DNA of 64,000 bases from Listeria rocourtiae FSL F6-920. GTDB taxonomy: Bacteria > Bacillota > Bacilli > Lactobacillales > Listeriaceae. The stretch is taken from contig NZ_AODK01000033.1 of NCBI RefSeq assembly GCF_000525975.1, positions 36,560 through 100,559 of the forward strand. The letters are read 5' to 3'. The position numbers and the translations under genes were made by a program. The notes under the pieces are model-generated. The model was not told where the DNA came from and ran no database searches. It worked only from the letters and a program-made list of their open reading frames with translations. Positions 49,680-60,153 of this stretch are shown here, in pieces (position 1 is the first letter of the stretch; each line of letters opens with the position of its first letter).

Positions 49680-50569
49680 TTAGTCTAATGTGCGTCTGAT
49701 AAAACCATCCGCTGATGCTAATTTCTCCGTGGCTGTCGCAAGGTCTGAATTCGTTAAAATCATGACAATTGCTGTTTTTACGTGTTGTCCTGCTAATTCA
49801 AAATGTTTCTCTGCTGTTTCATAATCACATTCTGTCGCTTCCATGATGATGCGCTTTGAGCGTTCTACCAGTTTTTCATTCGTCGGCATCACGTCAACCA
49901 TCAAGTTCTTATATACTTTCCCAATTCCAATCATCGAAACCGTCGAAATCATATTTAAAACTAATTTTTTGTGCTGTTCCCGCTTTCAAACGTGTCGATC
50001 CTGTCAAAATTTCTGGACCACAATCTACTTCAATCGCCGTATCCGCGTGTTTTGAAATCGCGGCGTTCGTGTTACAAGATAAAGCTCCTGTTTGCGCGCC
50101 AACTTCCTTGGCATAATCAAGTGCACCAATTACATAAGGCGTACGGCCACTCGCAGCGATTCCTAAGACAAAATCATTCGCCGTCAAAGAAATGCTCTGT
50201 AAATCTTCCTTACCCAAAAGCGCTGAATCTTCCGCACCTTCAACCGCTTGTAGAAACGCTTTCTCACCACCTGCAATCAAGCCTACAACCATTGTTGCGG
50301 GCACTCCAAATGTCGGCACACATTCCGCAGCATCAAGAACACCAAGTCGGCCACTTGTTCCAGCCCCTAGGTAAATCAGGCGTCCACCTTTTTTAAAGCT
50401 CTCAATCACACCATTGATAACGGTTTCAATCGATACCAAACTTGACGCGATGGCCACTGGTACTTTTGCATCTTCTTCATTCATAATCTGCAATGCTTCT
50501 TTCACCGTAAGTGTATCTAAAGATGTCGTTTTTTTCATTTCTTTTTTCCGTGGATAAATTCTCTAACAT
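49680..50569 (-). CDS. murQ: N-acetylmuramic acid 6-phosphate etherase, two frameshifts
   Basis: Removes lactate from MurNAc-6-P to give GlcNAc-6-P. From the ATG at 50569 (GAGGTG five bases upstream) it begins [13 protein letters not shown]; runs at 50529-50535 and 49965-49970 each have one base too many. Correcting both gives 295 residues, the standard length. SIS-domain motifs [17 protein letters not shown] and [15 protein letters not shown] are intact, and AGTAQK joins [18 protein letters not shown] at the second break. Confidence 0.9.
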
Positions 50570-50592
50570 AAGAACACCTCTTTCATGTGTTT

Positions 50593-50653
50593 ATTGTAAC
50601 TCATACGGAATTAAATTTCAATAATTATTTTAAAATAATGAAATAAAATTTCA
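50593..50653 (-). promoter_or_regulatory. murQ promoter and operator-like dyads
   Basis: Promoter TTGAAA (50616-50621), 17-base spacer, TACAAT (50593-50598). Upstream: TGAAATTTTATTTCA dyad (50639-50653), a perfect 16-base palindrome ATTATTTTAAAATAAT (50624-50639), and a TGAAATTTAATTCC half copy covering the -35. Likely targets of the RpiR/MurR regulator. Confidence 0.6.
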
Positions 50654-50664
50654 AAAATAAAAGT

Positions 50665-50699
50665 AAAAAACGCCTTAACCGTTACGCTAAGACGCTTTT
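50665..50699 (-). terminator. terminator of transglycosylase operon
   Basis: Minus strand AGCGTCTTA-gcgtaacgg-TTAAGGCGTTTTTT, right after the transglycosylase gene. Confidence 0.85.
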
Positions 50700-50704
50700 C
50701 ATTA

Positions 50705-51215
50705 TTACTCTACTACTGCTAGCTCTGTTACTTTAACATGTTTCTTGAAATTTTTCGCCAGTTTTTTTATTATAATTCGTATTCTGATCCGTCCAGTCTG
50801 TTCCACGCTGAGTTGGCCAGCCAGAAGTGTTCGCAATATAAGTTAGCATCTGAATCCCTTCAAGACCTTTCACCTGAGCGCGATCATAGGCTCTTGTCAT
50901 GTTTGTAATCGCGATTTCGATGTTCTCTTCGGGCTTCAGTAATTCATCATCCGTCATTTCTTCTGGAGCCAAGCCACCGCGATGAAGCTGGAATAAACCA
51001 TAAGAAGTTCCAGCATCCCCAATCGTTTTAGGATCAAAGCCACTTTCTGTTTCAGCAATTGAGAGCGGAATCCAAGCTGGTATATCATGTTTTTTTGCTG
51101 TTTCTTTAATCATATCCATCATAGCAACACGCTGCTGGTGCTGATCATAGAAATGAAAAACCAATGCACATGCCGCTAGTACGCCTAATATAAAAATAAA
51201 TGTCTCTCTTTTCAT
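50705..51215 (-). CDS. membrane-anchored lytic transglycosylase (SLT fold), possible 3' frameshift
   Basis: N-terminal membrane anchor (FIFILGVLAACALVFHF) and a lysozyme-like domain with the catalytic Glu in PLSIAETESGFDPKTIGDAG and SYGLFQLHRGG. As read it ends KTGEKFQETC at 50733. Removing one base of the run 50751-50755 instead gives TGENFKKHVKVTELAVVE and stops at 50705, next to the terminator, 169 residues. Last gene of a four-gene unit with a two-component system. Confidence 0.82.
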
Positions 51216-51219
51216 CGCC

Positions 51220-51354
51220 TTAACCTCTCATTATCTGTATTTTAGTTACTGTTTGTATTTGTATCGTTTGGTCGGTCTGCCATATTTTTAAGATAAGCAA
51301 GATTACAAGAACGAAAACAAGCACGATACTTGCTATAATATTTTTTGTTTTCAT
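51220..51354 (-). CDS. 44-residue single-pass membrane peptide
   Basis: ATG six bases after GAGAGGAGG. Encodes MKTKNIIASIVLVFVLVILL followed by a short polar, Gln/Thr-rich tail (WQTDQTIQIQTVTK). Stops five bases before the transglycosylase start and begins 17 bases after the kinase gene, so it is embedded in the operon. Strong ribosome site and tight packing argue that it is real. Function unknown. Confidence 0.75.
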   Translation of the reverse strand: MKTKNIIASIVLVFVLVILLILKIWQTDQTIQIQTVTKIQIMRG

Positions 51355-51371
51355 GCTTGTCCTCCTCTCAC

Positions 51372-52745
51372 TTACTCCAATCGATCAAAAATAAGATAGA
51401 ACGTAATCCAACCTTCATCAATCATAGCACCATATTTAAATTCATGTTGCTCCATCACCGTTTGCACAATCGCAAGCCCTAGCCCAGTTCCTGAATAATT
51501 CTTATTTCGTGAGGCTTCTCTTACATAAAATGGCTTCCAAATATGACCTAACGTTTCTTGACTCACAATCGTCGTTTCATTTTTAATTGCAAAATAAACT
51601 TTATTATCTCGCTCTGCCCATTCGATTTTGATTTGTTTCGTCGTCGCGTATTTCACCGCATTCGTAATTAAATTATTGAACACCATTTCCAATTTAGCTT
51701 TATCCGCCAAAATACTCACTTCTGGGCTGATTTCTGATTTTATGCGAATATCCATACCCGTTGTTTCTTGATAATTTGTGAGTAACTCATCGAATAGCTT
51801 CCGAACTTGGATTTTTTCCAAACGAAGTGGATCAACTTCCATTTTTGAAAAACGCAATAATTCTTCAATAATCGCCGAAATATGGTTGGTTTGCTTCACA
51901 ATTGTTGCCATGTAAGTTCCGTCGTCCAAACCATCTTGGATACCCATACTGTAGGCTTTGATTAGAGCGAGCGGTGTTTTCAATTCATGCGTTAAATCAG
52001 CCATAAAATATTTCAAATCTTTGTTTCTACGAAGTAAGGCATGATGGGCTTTCTTTAGGTCATCACTCATCACATTAATACTCGTAGCCAAATCCTCTAA
52101 TTCATCCTTTGTTTCAACCGTCACTTTCTCAAACTCCAATTTTGAAATCTGGTTCGCCACAATTTTTAACTCTTCAAGCGGCTTCGTGATTTTTCGGGAC
52201 AAAAAGCCAGTTAAGGCAACAACTAAGATGGATCCGAACAACATCAGCATCAAGTTAAATTCATTAATGACTTTTGCCGTTTCATCATAATATGCAATCG
52301 AAACTCCTGCCATAATTAACAAGCCATCCTTCTCATTCATGCTTACTAGAAAACTTGATTTTTGCTTCCCTTGGTCATACAACTTAGTAATGATCGCGCC
52401 TTTTTTGAGTTCCTCCAGCGTCTCGCCAGTTATCCAAAAACGATTTAGAGCAATACGTTTCTGCGCTAGGTCCAATCGCAGCATTTCATTAAGATCATCC
52501 ACATTATTACTCATTCGCTCTGAAACAATTGTTACGTCATATTTCGCTTCCAGTATTCCTAAGTCACTCTCGATCTGTAACTTATCCCACCGATCGACCT
52601 CTTTCATTGCTTGTGTCACTTTCTGTTTCATCTCATAATGATAATATTTAGGTAGGAAAAATTGATTCACGAGCATGGATAACGCAAAAACACCAATCAC
52701 GACTGCTGAAATACGCCATGTTAGTTTTCTGCCAAGTTTACTCAT
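51372..52745 (-). CDS. sensor histidine kinase
   Basis: 457 residues from the ATG overlapping the response-regulator stop by eight bases. Two membrane helices (about 9-30 and 164-183) enclose a roughly 130-residue extracytoplasmic sensor. HAMP follows (LSRKITKPLEELKIVANQI), then the phospho-His in LTHELKTPLALIKAY (near 253), N-box NNLITNAVKYA and GTGLGLAIVQ. Typical class I kinase; stimulus unknown, probably envelope-related given the operon partners. Confidence 0.93.
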   Translation of the reverse strand: MSKLGRKLTWRISAVVIGVFALSMLVNQFFLPKYYHYEMKQKVTQAMKEVDRWDKLQIESDLGILEAKYDVTIVSERMSNNVDDLNEMLRLDLAQKRIALNRFWITGETLEELKKGAIITKLYDQGKQKSSFLVSMNEKDGLLIMAGVSIAYYDETAKVINEFNLMLMLFGSILVVALTGFLSRKITKPLEELKIVANQISKLEFEKVTVETKDELEDLATSINVMSDDLKKAHHALLRRNKDLKYFMADLTHELKTPLALIKAYSMGIQDGLDDGTYMATIVKQTNHISAIIEELLRFSKMEVDPLRLEKIQVRKLFDELLTNYQETTGMDIRIKSEISPEVSILADKAKLEMVFNNLITNAVKYATTKQIKIEWAERDNKVYFAIKNETTIVSQETLGHIWKPFYVREASRNKNYSGTGLGLAIVQTVMEQHEFKYGAMIDEGWITFYLIFDRLE

Positions 52746-53385
52746 TTCCAACCTCAATACTGTAGCCCATCCCGCGATGTGTTTTTATCAGCCCGTCACC
52801 AATCTTTTCGCGAAGTCGTCTAATATGCGTATCTACTGTGCGCTCTTCTCCTTCGTAATCAATGCCCCAAACAATGTCTAACAGCTGATTCCGATTCAAA
52901 ATTGCGCCTTTATTTTGATACAAAACACGCATCAATTCATATTCCTTTTTCGTGGCATTAATATCCGTACCTGCTTTAAATAATTTCTTGGCGTATGTAT
53001 CAATCGTGATATCTGCCACCTCAAAACAGTTCTGAAAACCAGTTAAATTCTTCGCGCGAACAAGTAATGCTTTCGGGAAAAATGGTTTCTTCACGTAATC
53101 ATCTGCTCCAGCTTCTAGTGCGTGACATTCGTCTTCGCCCTCACTTTTTGCCGTCAACATCATCACTTTCACTGAACCCGATGCCTTCATTTCCTTGCAT
53201 ACTTCCACACCATTCATACCCGGCATCATCCAATCTAATACCGCTAAATCTAACTTTTCACGATAAAAAATCTCTAAAGCTTCCTCTCCGTTTTCCGCTT
53301 GAAAAACAGTAAAGCCCTCTTTTTCAAAATAAGCACACAAAATTTTTAACATATCTTTTTGATCATCTGCAATTAATACATTCAT
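52738..53385 (-). CDS. OmpR/PhoB family response regulator
   Basis: 215 residues. Receiver with DDQ acidic pocket at 7-9, phospho-acceptor in LAVLDWMMPG (Asp51) and KKPF; C-terminal winged helix with ERTVDTHIRRLREKIGDG and THRGMGYSIE. First gene of the regulator-kinase-peptide-transglycosylase operon. Confidence 0.94.
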   Translation of the reverse strand: MNVLIADDQKDMLKILCAYFEKEGFTVFQAENGEEALEIFYREKLDLAVLDWMMPGMNGVEVCKEMKASGSVKVMMLTAKSEGEDECHALEAGADDYVKKPFFPKALLVRAKNLTGFQNCFEVADITIDTYAKKLFKAGTDINATKKEYELMRVLYQNKGAILNRNQLLDIVWGIDYEGEERTVDTHIRRLREKIGDGLIKTHRGMGYSIEVGNE

Positions 53386-53477
53386 TGTTCATCATCCTAG
53401 TAGTTCTTTTTTTCCATCATACCATAGATTTATGACACAAAATTGACAAAAAACAAACCTTTAGAATTTCTTTAAAA

Positions 53478-53522
53478 ACAAAAAAGTCCTCCCAACCAAA
53501 TTTCCAGTTAGGAGGACAACAT
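53478..53522 (-). terminator. leuS terminator
   Basis: Minus strand GTCCTCCTAAC-tggaaattt-GGTTGGGAGGAC then TTTTTT. Confidence 0.9.
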
Positions 53523-53529
53523 ATATCGT

Positions 53530-55944
53530 TTAATTTGCTACAATGTTTACTAATTTACCTGGTACCGCGATAACTTTACGGACAGTTTTCCCAGTAATTT
53601 CTTCGTTGATTTTGTCGTTAGCCCGAGCGATTTGCTCTAGCTCTTCACGGCTTAAGTCTTTAGCTACCGTGACTTTTGCTCTCACCTTACCATTAACTTG
53701 CAACACGATTTCCACTTCATCTTCTACCAATTTTGAAGCGTCAAATGTTGGCCATGGCTCATAAGCAATTGTTTCAGCATGACCGAGACGGCTCCATAAT
53801 TCCTCTGCTACATGTGGCGCAATCGGTGAAAGTAGTTGAACGAAGCCTTCTATATAGTTTTTCGGAATCGTTGTCGCTTTGTAAGCATCATTGATGAAGA
53901 TCATCAATTGCGAAATACCAGTATTAAAACGCATATTTTCGTAATGCTCTGTGACCATTTTCACCATTTGATGATAAGATTTCTCAAGATTAAGATTAGC
54001 ATCCGGTGTAATTTTAGCATTTATTTCACCAGTCGCTTCCTCAATAAACAAGCGCCAAACGCGGTCTAGGAACTTACGTGCTCCCTCTAGACCATTTGCG
54101 TTCCATGGAATCGATGCTTCAAGTGGTCCCATAAACATTTCGTAAAGGCGTAGTGTGTCAGCACCATATTGCTCCACTACATCATCTGGGTTAACAACAT
54201 TGCCACGAGATTTACTCATCTTCTCATTATTATCCCCTAAAATCATGCCTTGATTAAACAGCTTTTGGAATGGTTCTTTCGTTGGCACTACACCGATATC
54301 GTACAAGAATTTATGCCAGAATCGTGCGTATAGCAAATGCAAAACGGCGTGCTCAGCACCACCAATATAAACGTCTACTGGAAGCCATTTTTCAAGTTTT
54401 TCTTTATCAGCTAAAACATCGTTATTTGTAGGGTCAATATAGCGCAAGAAATACCAGCTAGAGCCAGCCCATTGTGGCATCGTATTCGTTTCGCGTAGCC
54501 CTTTACGCCCATTCACATCGACAACATTTACCCAATCTGTCAAGTTAGCAAGCGGTGATTCACCCGTTCCTGATGGCTTAATCTCTGTTGCCTTTGGAAG
54601 AAGTAGTGGCAATTCTTGTTCTGGAATCGTCGTTGTTTCGCCATCTTCCCAATGAATCACAGGAATCGGTTCACCCCAATAGCGCTGCCGACTAAACAAC
54701 CAATCACGCAGACGGAAACTAATTTTACGCGTGCCTGCTTTGTTTTCTTCGAGCCAATCAATTATTTTTGCAATGGCATCATCTTTATTCAGGCCATCGA
54801 GAAACTCCGAATTGATATGATCGCCGTCACCTGTATAAGCTTCTTCTGCCACATTTCCACCTGCAAGGACAGGTTTTATAGTCAATTGGAATTGTTTGGC
54901 AAACGCATAATCACGCTCATCGTGTGCTGGAACCGCCATAATCGCACCAGTTCCGTATTGAATCAAGACGTAATCAGCAATCCAAATTGGCATTTCTTCG
55001 CCATTCACCGGATTAATCGCAAACGCTCCGGTAAAAACACCCGTCTTATCCTTAGCAAGATCCGTGCGTTCCAACTCACTTTTTAGCTCAACCTGTTTTT
55101 GATACGCCGTTACCGCCTCTTTTTGATCCGCTGTCACAATTCTATCAACCAAGTCATGCTCTGGCGCTAGAACGGCATACGTTGCTCCAAAAAGCGTATC
55201 AGGACGCGTCGTAAACACTGTAAAGTTTGCATCGCTACCCTTCACTTGAAACGCAACTTCCGCCCCTTCCGAGCGTCCGATCCAATTACGTTGCATATCT
55301 TTAATATTCTCCGGCCAATCAACCAAATCTAGATCATCTAGTAAACGATCCGCATATGCCGTAATTTTAAGCATCCATTGACGCATCGGTTTGCGGAAAA
55401 CCGGATGTCCACCACGCTCACTTTTACCGTCGATAACTTCCTCATTCGCAAGTACCGTACCGAGCGCTGGACACCAGTTTACAGCAACTTCCGCCTCATA
55501 TGCCAATCCTTTTTCGTACAGCTTCGTGAAAATCCATTGCGTCCATTTATAATAATTCGGATCAGTCGTATTGATTTCACGATCCCAGTCATAAGAAAAG
55601 CCAAGCGACTTGATTTGACGCGTAAAATTTTCAATGTTATGCGCCGTAAATGCAGCAGGATCATTCCCAGTGTCAATCGCGTACTGCTCTGCTGGCAACC
55701 CAAACGCATCCCAACCAATCGGATGAAGTACATTAAACCCTTGCATTCGCTTCATGCGTGAAATAATATCCGTCGCTGTATATCCTTCTGGATGCCCGAC
55801 ATGGAGGCCTGAGCCAGACGGATAAGGAAACATATCAAGTGCATAAAAATTCGGCTTATCCGCATCCTCCGTCGTTTTAAAAATCTTCTCGTCTTCCCAT
55901 TTCTTTTGCCATTTTGGCTCCATTTCTTTGTGATTAAATGTCAT
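53530..55944 (-). CDS. leuS: leucyl-tRNA synthetase
   Basis: 804 residues. Class I signatures [19 protein letters not shown] (HIGH, near 40) and [16 protein letters not shown] (KMSKS, near 565), with the CP1 editing domain between ([19 protein letters not shown] [14 protein letters not shown]). C-terminal anticodon and VNGKVRAKV segments are complete. Controlled by the Leu T-box leader upstream. Confidence 0.97.
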   Translation of the reverse strand: MTFNHKEMEPKWQKKWEDEKIFKTTEDADKPNFYALDMFPYPSGSGLHVGHPEGYTATDIISRMKRMQGFNVLHPIGWDAFGLPAEQYAIDTGNDPAAFTAHNIENFTRQIKSLGFSYDWDREINTTDPNYYKWTQWIFTKLYEKGLAYEAEVAVNWCPALGTVLANEEVIDGKSERGGHPVFRKPMRQWMLKITAYADRLLDDLDLVDWPENIKDMQRNWIGRSEGAEVAFQVKGSDANFTVFTTRPDTLFGATYAVLAPEHDLVDRIVTADQKEAVTAYQKQVELKSELERTDLAKDKTGVFTGAFAINPVNGEEMPIWIADYVLIQYGTGAIMAVPAHDERDYAFAKQFQLTIKPVLAGGNVAEEAYTGDGDHINSEFLDGLNKDDAIAKIIDWLEENKAGTRKISFRLRDWLFSRQRYWGEPIPVIHWEDGETTTIPEQELPLLLPKATEIKPSGTGESPLANLTDWVNVVDVNGRKGLRETNTMPQWAGSSWYFLRYIDPTNNDVLADKEKLEKWLPVDVYIGGAEHAVLHLLYARFWHKFLYDIGVVPTKEPFQKLFNQGMILGDNNEKMSKSRGNVVNPDDVVEQYGADTLRLYEMFMGPLEASIPWNANGLEGARKFLDRVWRLFIEEATGEINAKITPDANLNLEKSYHQMVKMVTEHYENMRFNTGISQLMIFINDAYKATTIPKNYIEGFVQLLSPIAPHVAEELWSRLGHAETIAYEPWPTFDASKLVEDEVEIVLQVNGKVRAKVTVAKDLSREELEQIARANDKINEEITGKTVRKVIAVPGKLVNIVAN

Positions 55945-55979
55945 AATCCAATAACTCCCTCTCTAATACTTGCTACAAA

Positions 55980-56222
55980 ACAAAAAATCCCACAGCAAAA
56001 AAATGCCATGGGACGAGGGTACAAAAACCCCCGCGGTACCACCCAAATTAGTGTTTCCACTCAACTCAACAATTCCTTAACGCGGAAGAATACGGTGGCT
56101 TTCACCACATCTATGCGTGCCGAGGCAAGTTCATGCATCTTTTACGTGTGACTCGCACCAACCGTCACCTCTCTAAACGCCAAGATTTACACTACTACTC
56201 CTCTTCTACTACTTCATCAATA
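55980..56222 (-). promoter_or_regulatory. T-box riboswitch, leucine
   Basis: Leader with AGAGAGGTGACGG start, specifier CTT (56127-56129, leucine) in GAACTTGCC, T-box GGGTGGTACCGCGG and a terminator with ATGCCATGGGAC-type stem and T-run. UGGU bulge fits A73 of tRNA-Leu. Confidence 0.92.
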
Positions 56223-56227
56223 GCTCT

Positions 56228-56256
56228 ATTGTAGCCTATCCAACGTACTTTGACAA
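56228..56256 (-). promoter_or_regulatory. leuS promoter
   Basis: Minus strand TTGTCA (56251-56256), 17-base spacer, TACAAT (56228-56233), overlapping the space before the upstream gene's stop. Confidence 0.72.
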
Positions 56257-56260
56257 CCCT

Positions 56261-56894
56261 TTAAATTGGGGCTTTATCGAGCGATGTTAACCAAACCATC
56301 TCAACTTTATCGTCCCAAAAACCAAAGCGTAATTCGATATTATTATCTTTATCTTCATATACAAGCTCTTGTTCGTAGCGATCAGACTTTGATAAATCAC
56401 GATAGGCCGAACCATACGTGCTTATTACCTTATCGACAGAATCACCAAACTTGATACCACGACTAGTTGTTAATTTATCGCTTGCATATTCGATATGTAT
56501 CGCCCGATTTTTATCCGCGTTTTCGATAGAGATCCAATAAGTTGCTTTCTCTTTTTTCTTCGGAACGAGCACTTTAATCTCTTTTTGCAAGCTTTTATCG
56601 GATACTGGTTTCGATTTAAAATCATTTTTCTCTATCTCTGGAGACAACACTTGATTAATCTTAATTCCATTTACCGATTCCGCCGAAAGATCTGTTGAGG
56701 CAACTTGTTTATGGATTTCATGATACGGACTGCCCGTTACAAAAAACGTTTGCCTGAAAAAAAATCGCCATCATTGCAGCTAGCAGTACGAGAGCTGCGA
56801 TACCAATCCAATGTTTTCGAATGTTTATTTTCCCGTAAAAGGCTGTGATGACCATCAAACAAATAATCGCCAACACGAGATATACAATTATCAT
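56261..56894 (-). CDS. membrane-anchored protein of unknown function, one frameshift
   Basis: From the ATG at 56894 the protein starts MIIVYLVLAIICLMVITAFY, then a second helix (WIGIAALVLLAAMMAIFF). The eight-base run 56757-56764 breaks the frame; with seven it continues RQTFFVTGSPYHEIHKQVAS into a soluble, Lys/Asp-rich domain ending FWDDKVEMVWLTSLD. Corrected length 210. The outer domain looks like a small beta-rich fold. No family recognised. Confidence 0.75.
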
Positions 56895-56974
56895 TTCCCC
56901 ACTTCTTTCGCTTTCCCAATTTCACCTAAATATGTCTTAAAAATAGCATAAAAACACGGATAAAGCAATGATTG

Positions 56975-58381
56975 TTATTTTGTCAGCCCCTTATATTTCA
57001 TTAATGGATATAATAGGAAACCTAGGAGAAATAGGCCAATACTAAGAACAAACACGCGCCAATCTTCTGTTCCACTTTTGATAATCCAACAGGCATATGT
57101 TAACGCAAGTGATGCAATAAAGCCATCAAAGCAACGTTTTCCTAATGAGTTTGATTCATATGTCGCGCCAGTCAGCGTCAATTTCAGCTGGAATAATGGC
57201 GAGATGAAATATTGGACAAGAAATGCAAGCGTTGATACTTTAACCACAAAATCATAGGCTGCTGCGATATTCCCTGAAAGCGTTGAAAAAATGAATAATT
57301 GGGATGCAAAACATGTCAAAATAAGGACAAGAACTGGTGTACCGTTTTTATTTGTTTTTGCTAAAAATGGAAGGAAGAGCCCATTTTTAGCAGCTTGATA
57401 TGGTGCTTCGGAGCTCATCATAATCCAACCGATTGCCGAGCCGAACAAGCAAACTAGCGCAAGCAATGCCATAACTGCTGAGCCACCATTCCCTGTGACT
57501 ACATTCAGTGCATCTGCCAATGGACTTGCAGAGTGGAGCAATTTAGATTTCGGGATGAGACCTAATGCTAAGATTGTGATTGTTGTATAGAGGCAAACAG
57601 AGATTACCAGACCCGAAATCGTTGCAGCGCGCACAGTTTTTCCAGATTTAGCGCGTCCAGCAAACATCATCGCTGATTCGATACCAATGAAGGCCCATAA
57701 AGTCACAATCGCAGCACTGTTCACTTGTGATAACAAACCATGCTCTAGTCCACTCGTATCGACAACTGGATGATACCACTCACCCATTACTGAAGATTGG
57801 AAGGCGAATAAACCAACAACGATGAACAAGAAAAAGCCAATGATTTTTGCAGCAGTAGCGATGAAATTAATCCGGCCAGCACCACTAACACCTTGAATAA
57901 TAATCAGGCAAACACCCCATAAAAGTAGCGAGCAAATGATAAATGTGAGCAATTGGCCGAGCCCCAACTGATAGGATCCTATTGTCAAAACAATTTCTTT
58001 GCTGTTAAGTATTGGGAAAAACACAGATAAGTAACCGGCAAAAGAGGTGATGATAGACACATTCCCCGCCCAGTTAGCGACCCAATAACTCCAGACAGCA
58101 ATGAAACCGGCAAGTCTTTTTAATTTTGGATTACCGAATAATTCGAATGCGTGGCTTTGCGCACCACTGGTTAAGTCTGGTCGTCGCACAGCTAAATTTC
58201 CGAATACAAGGGCAATCATTAAAACACCTGTCCCTGTCAAAACCCACGCCAGCATAATACCGAGCGGGCTTGCTACTGAAGCCATTTGCCGTGGTAACAT
58301 AAAGATTCCTGATCCAATCATGTTCCCTACTACTAACGATGTCAATACGAGATAACCCATTTTCTTGTTTGTTTTGTTCAT
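56975..58381 (-). CDS. APC family amino acid permease/antiporter
   Basis: 468 residues, about 12 membrane helices. Starts MGYLVLTSLVVGNMIGSGIF, the substrate-binding GSG motif of APC helix 1, and has the WAFIGIESAMMFAGRAK segment in helix 6, as in basic amino acid/polyamine antiporters (ArcD, AdiC-like). Exact substrate uncertain. No arc genes are next to it. Confidence 0.85.
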   Translation of the reverse strand: MNKTNKKMGYLVLTSLVVGNMIGSGIFMLPRQMASVASPLGIMLAWVLTGTGVLMIALVFGNLAVRRPDLTSGAQSHAFELFGNPKLKRLAGFIAVWSYWVANWAGNVSIITSFAGYLSVFFPILNSKEIVLTIGSYQLGLGQLLTFIICSLLLWGVCLIIIQGVSGAGRINFIATAAKIIGFFLFIVVGLFAFQSSVMGEWYHPVVDTSGLEHGLLSQVNSAAIVTLWAFIGIESAMMFAGRAKSGKTVRAATISGLVISVCLYTTITILALGLIPKSKLLHSASPLADALNVVTGNGGSAVMALLALVCLFGSAIGWIMMSSEAPYQAAKNGLFLPFLAKTNKNGTPVLVLILTCFASQLFIFSTLSGNIAAAYDFVVKVSTLAFLVQYFISPLFQLKLTLTGATYESNSLGKRCFDGFIASLALTYACWIIKSGTEDWRVFVLSIGLFLLGFLLYPLMKYKGLTK

Positions 58382-58523
58382 GTTTCTTCCCCCAAATCAT
58401 TTTAACACATTACCAAGTTAAAGTATTTTTATATAATATCACACATGATAACCTCTCCGCAACCCCTTGGAAATATGATAAAATAGCAGAGATGATTAAT
58501 TCAAATTTGAAGGAGTTTGACAC

Positions 58524-59486
58524 ATGATGAATCCATTTCCATACACGAATGATAATAAACGGTACCACACGTGGAATTACTGTTTGCGTGAACATTTTGG
58601 TTATAAAGTTTTTAAAGTAGCATTAGATGGTGGTTTCGATTGCCCGAATCGTGATGGTACGGTGGCACATGGCGGTTGTACTTTTTGTAGTGTGGCGGGA
58701 TCTGGAGATTTCGCTGGAGATCGAGTCGATGATTTACAAACCCAGTTTCATGCAATTAAGGAACGGATGCACACGAAATGGAAAGATGGTAAATATATGG
58801 CCTATTTCCAGGCGTTTACGAATACGCATGCTCCTGTTGCGGAACTACGCGAAAAATACGAGTCAGTGCTAAATGAGACTGGTGTTGTGGGACTTTCCAT
58901 TGCAACGCGCCCTGACTGCCTTCCTGACGACGTTGTGGACTATCTAGCTGAATTAAATGACCGAATTTACCTATGGGTCGAACTTGGCCTACAAAGCGCT
59001 CATAACGATACTGGCGTGCTAATAAACCGGGCACATGATTACGACTGTTATGTGGAAGGCGTTGAAAAACTACACGCTCGTGGTATTCGTGTTTGTACGC
59101 ATATTATCAATGGGCTCCCGCGCGAAACGCCAGAAATGATGATGCAAACTGTACAAAAAGTGGTAGAAAGTGGCGTTGCAGGTATTAAAATCCACTTATT
59201 ACACTTGCTCAAAGGAACACCAATGGTCCAGCAGTATAAAAATGGTGAGTTACACTTCTTAACAAAGGACGATTATGTGAACCTTGTATGTGATCAGCTA
59301 GAAATCCTACCTCCGGAAATGGTCATTCATCGCATTACAGGTGATGGTGCCATTGAGGACTTAATTGGTCCGATTTGGAGTTTGAACAAGTGGGAAGTTC
59401 TCAATTCGATTGATGCCGAACTTGTTAGACGCGATAGCTGGCAAGGGAAGTTTTACAAACCTTTGAAAGTCGGTGATAGCGCATGA
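58524..59486 (+). CDS. ytqA: radical SAM protein YtqA (TIGR01212 family)
   Basis: 320 residues. The iron-sulfur motif is the family's long-spaced form, CPNRDGTVAHGGCTFC near residues 37-52, rather than CxxxCxxC. IATRPDCLPDDVVDYL and HIINGLPRETPEMMMQT follow. Likely a tRNA/peptide-modifying enzyme of unknown target. Overlaps ytqB by four bases; AAGGAG ahead of the start. Confidence 0.92.
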   Translation: MMNPFPYTNDNKRYHTWNYCLREHFGYKVFKVALDGGFDCPNRDGTVAHGGCTFCSVAGSGDFAGDRVDDLQTQFHAIKERMHTKWKDGKYMAYFQAFTNTHAPVAELREKYESVLNETGVVGLSIATRPDCLPDDVVDYLAELNDRIYLWVELGLQSAHNDTGVLINRAHDYDCYVEGVEKLHARGIRVCTHIINGLPRETPEMMMQTVQKVVESGVAGIKIHLLHLLKGTPMVQQYKNGELHFLTKDDYVNLVCDQLEILPPEMVIHRITGDGAIEDLIGPIWSLNKWEVLNSIDAELVRRDSWQGKFYKPLKVGDSA

Positions 59487-60070
59487 ATTTAAAAAGCATT
59501 CTCCCTTTTAGCCACGATCTACTCAACCGAATCATTTTACCTGGCGATACAGTCGTTGATGCCACAATTGGAAACGGTCATGACACAGCTTTCTTAGCGA
59601 ATTTAGTTGGTGTGAACGGCCGTGTATTCGGCTTTGATATCCAGCAAGAAGCTATCGATGCAACCACACAGCTGCTCACAGAAAAGCGATTGAACACCCA
59701 AGTTACACTCTTACATGAGAGTCATGCAAAAATGACTGAGCTTCTTTCTGAGCAAACAATCAAAGCCGCTATTTTCAACCTTGGTTATTTACCTGGTGGC
59801 AATAAAACGATTACAACACTGGCTGATTCAACCATCCAAGCAATCGATGCCGCACTATCCCTACTTGAAATCGGTGGCATTACGATTCTAGTTATTTACC
59901 ACGGCCATCCTGAAGGTCAAATAGAAAAATCAGCAGTACTAAACTATGCCAAGTCCCTTCCTCAAGAGCAGTTTCATGTGTTAGAATATCGTTTCATCAA
60001 TCAACGTAGCAATCCCCCTTTCGTCATCGCTATTGAAAAACGCAAAATAAAACCAGTTTCCGCAAAATGA
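59483..60070 (+). CDS. ytqB: class I SAM methyltransferase YtqB
   Basis: 195 residues with the SAM loop VDATIGNGHDTAFLANLVG near residue 27, and FNLGYLPGGNKTITT as the catalytic region; the family methylates rRNA or RNA-like substrates. Co-translated with ytqA by an ATGA overlap. Confidence 0.9.
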   Translation: MNLKSILPFSHDLLNRIILPGDTVVDATIGNGHDTAFLANLVGVNGRVFGFDIQQEAIDATTQLLTEKRLNTQVTLLHESHAKMTELLSEQTIKAAIFNLGYLPGGNKTITTLADSTIQAIDAALSLLEIGGITILVIYHGHPEGQIEKSAVLNYAKSLPQEQFHVLEYRFINQRSNPPFVIAIEKRKIKPVSAK

Positions 60071-60089
60071 TGTGGAAGCTGGTTTTTAT
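60049..60089 (+). terminator. ytqAB terminator
   Basis: AAAACCAGTTTCC-gcaaaatgatgt-GGAAGCTGGTTTTTATT; the left arm overlaps the last ytqB codons. Confidence 0.85.
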
Positions 60090-60153
60090 TTGAAATAAAA
60101 TTTCACTAAATATATAATTAAACTAAAACAATAAGAAAGCACGGTGATTCTTC

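Noticed and set aside
56975..58381. ArcD arginine/ornithine antiporter as a firm call
   Set aside because: APC helix motifs fit several basic amino acid and polyamine antiporters, and no arginine deiminase genes are nearby.
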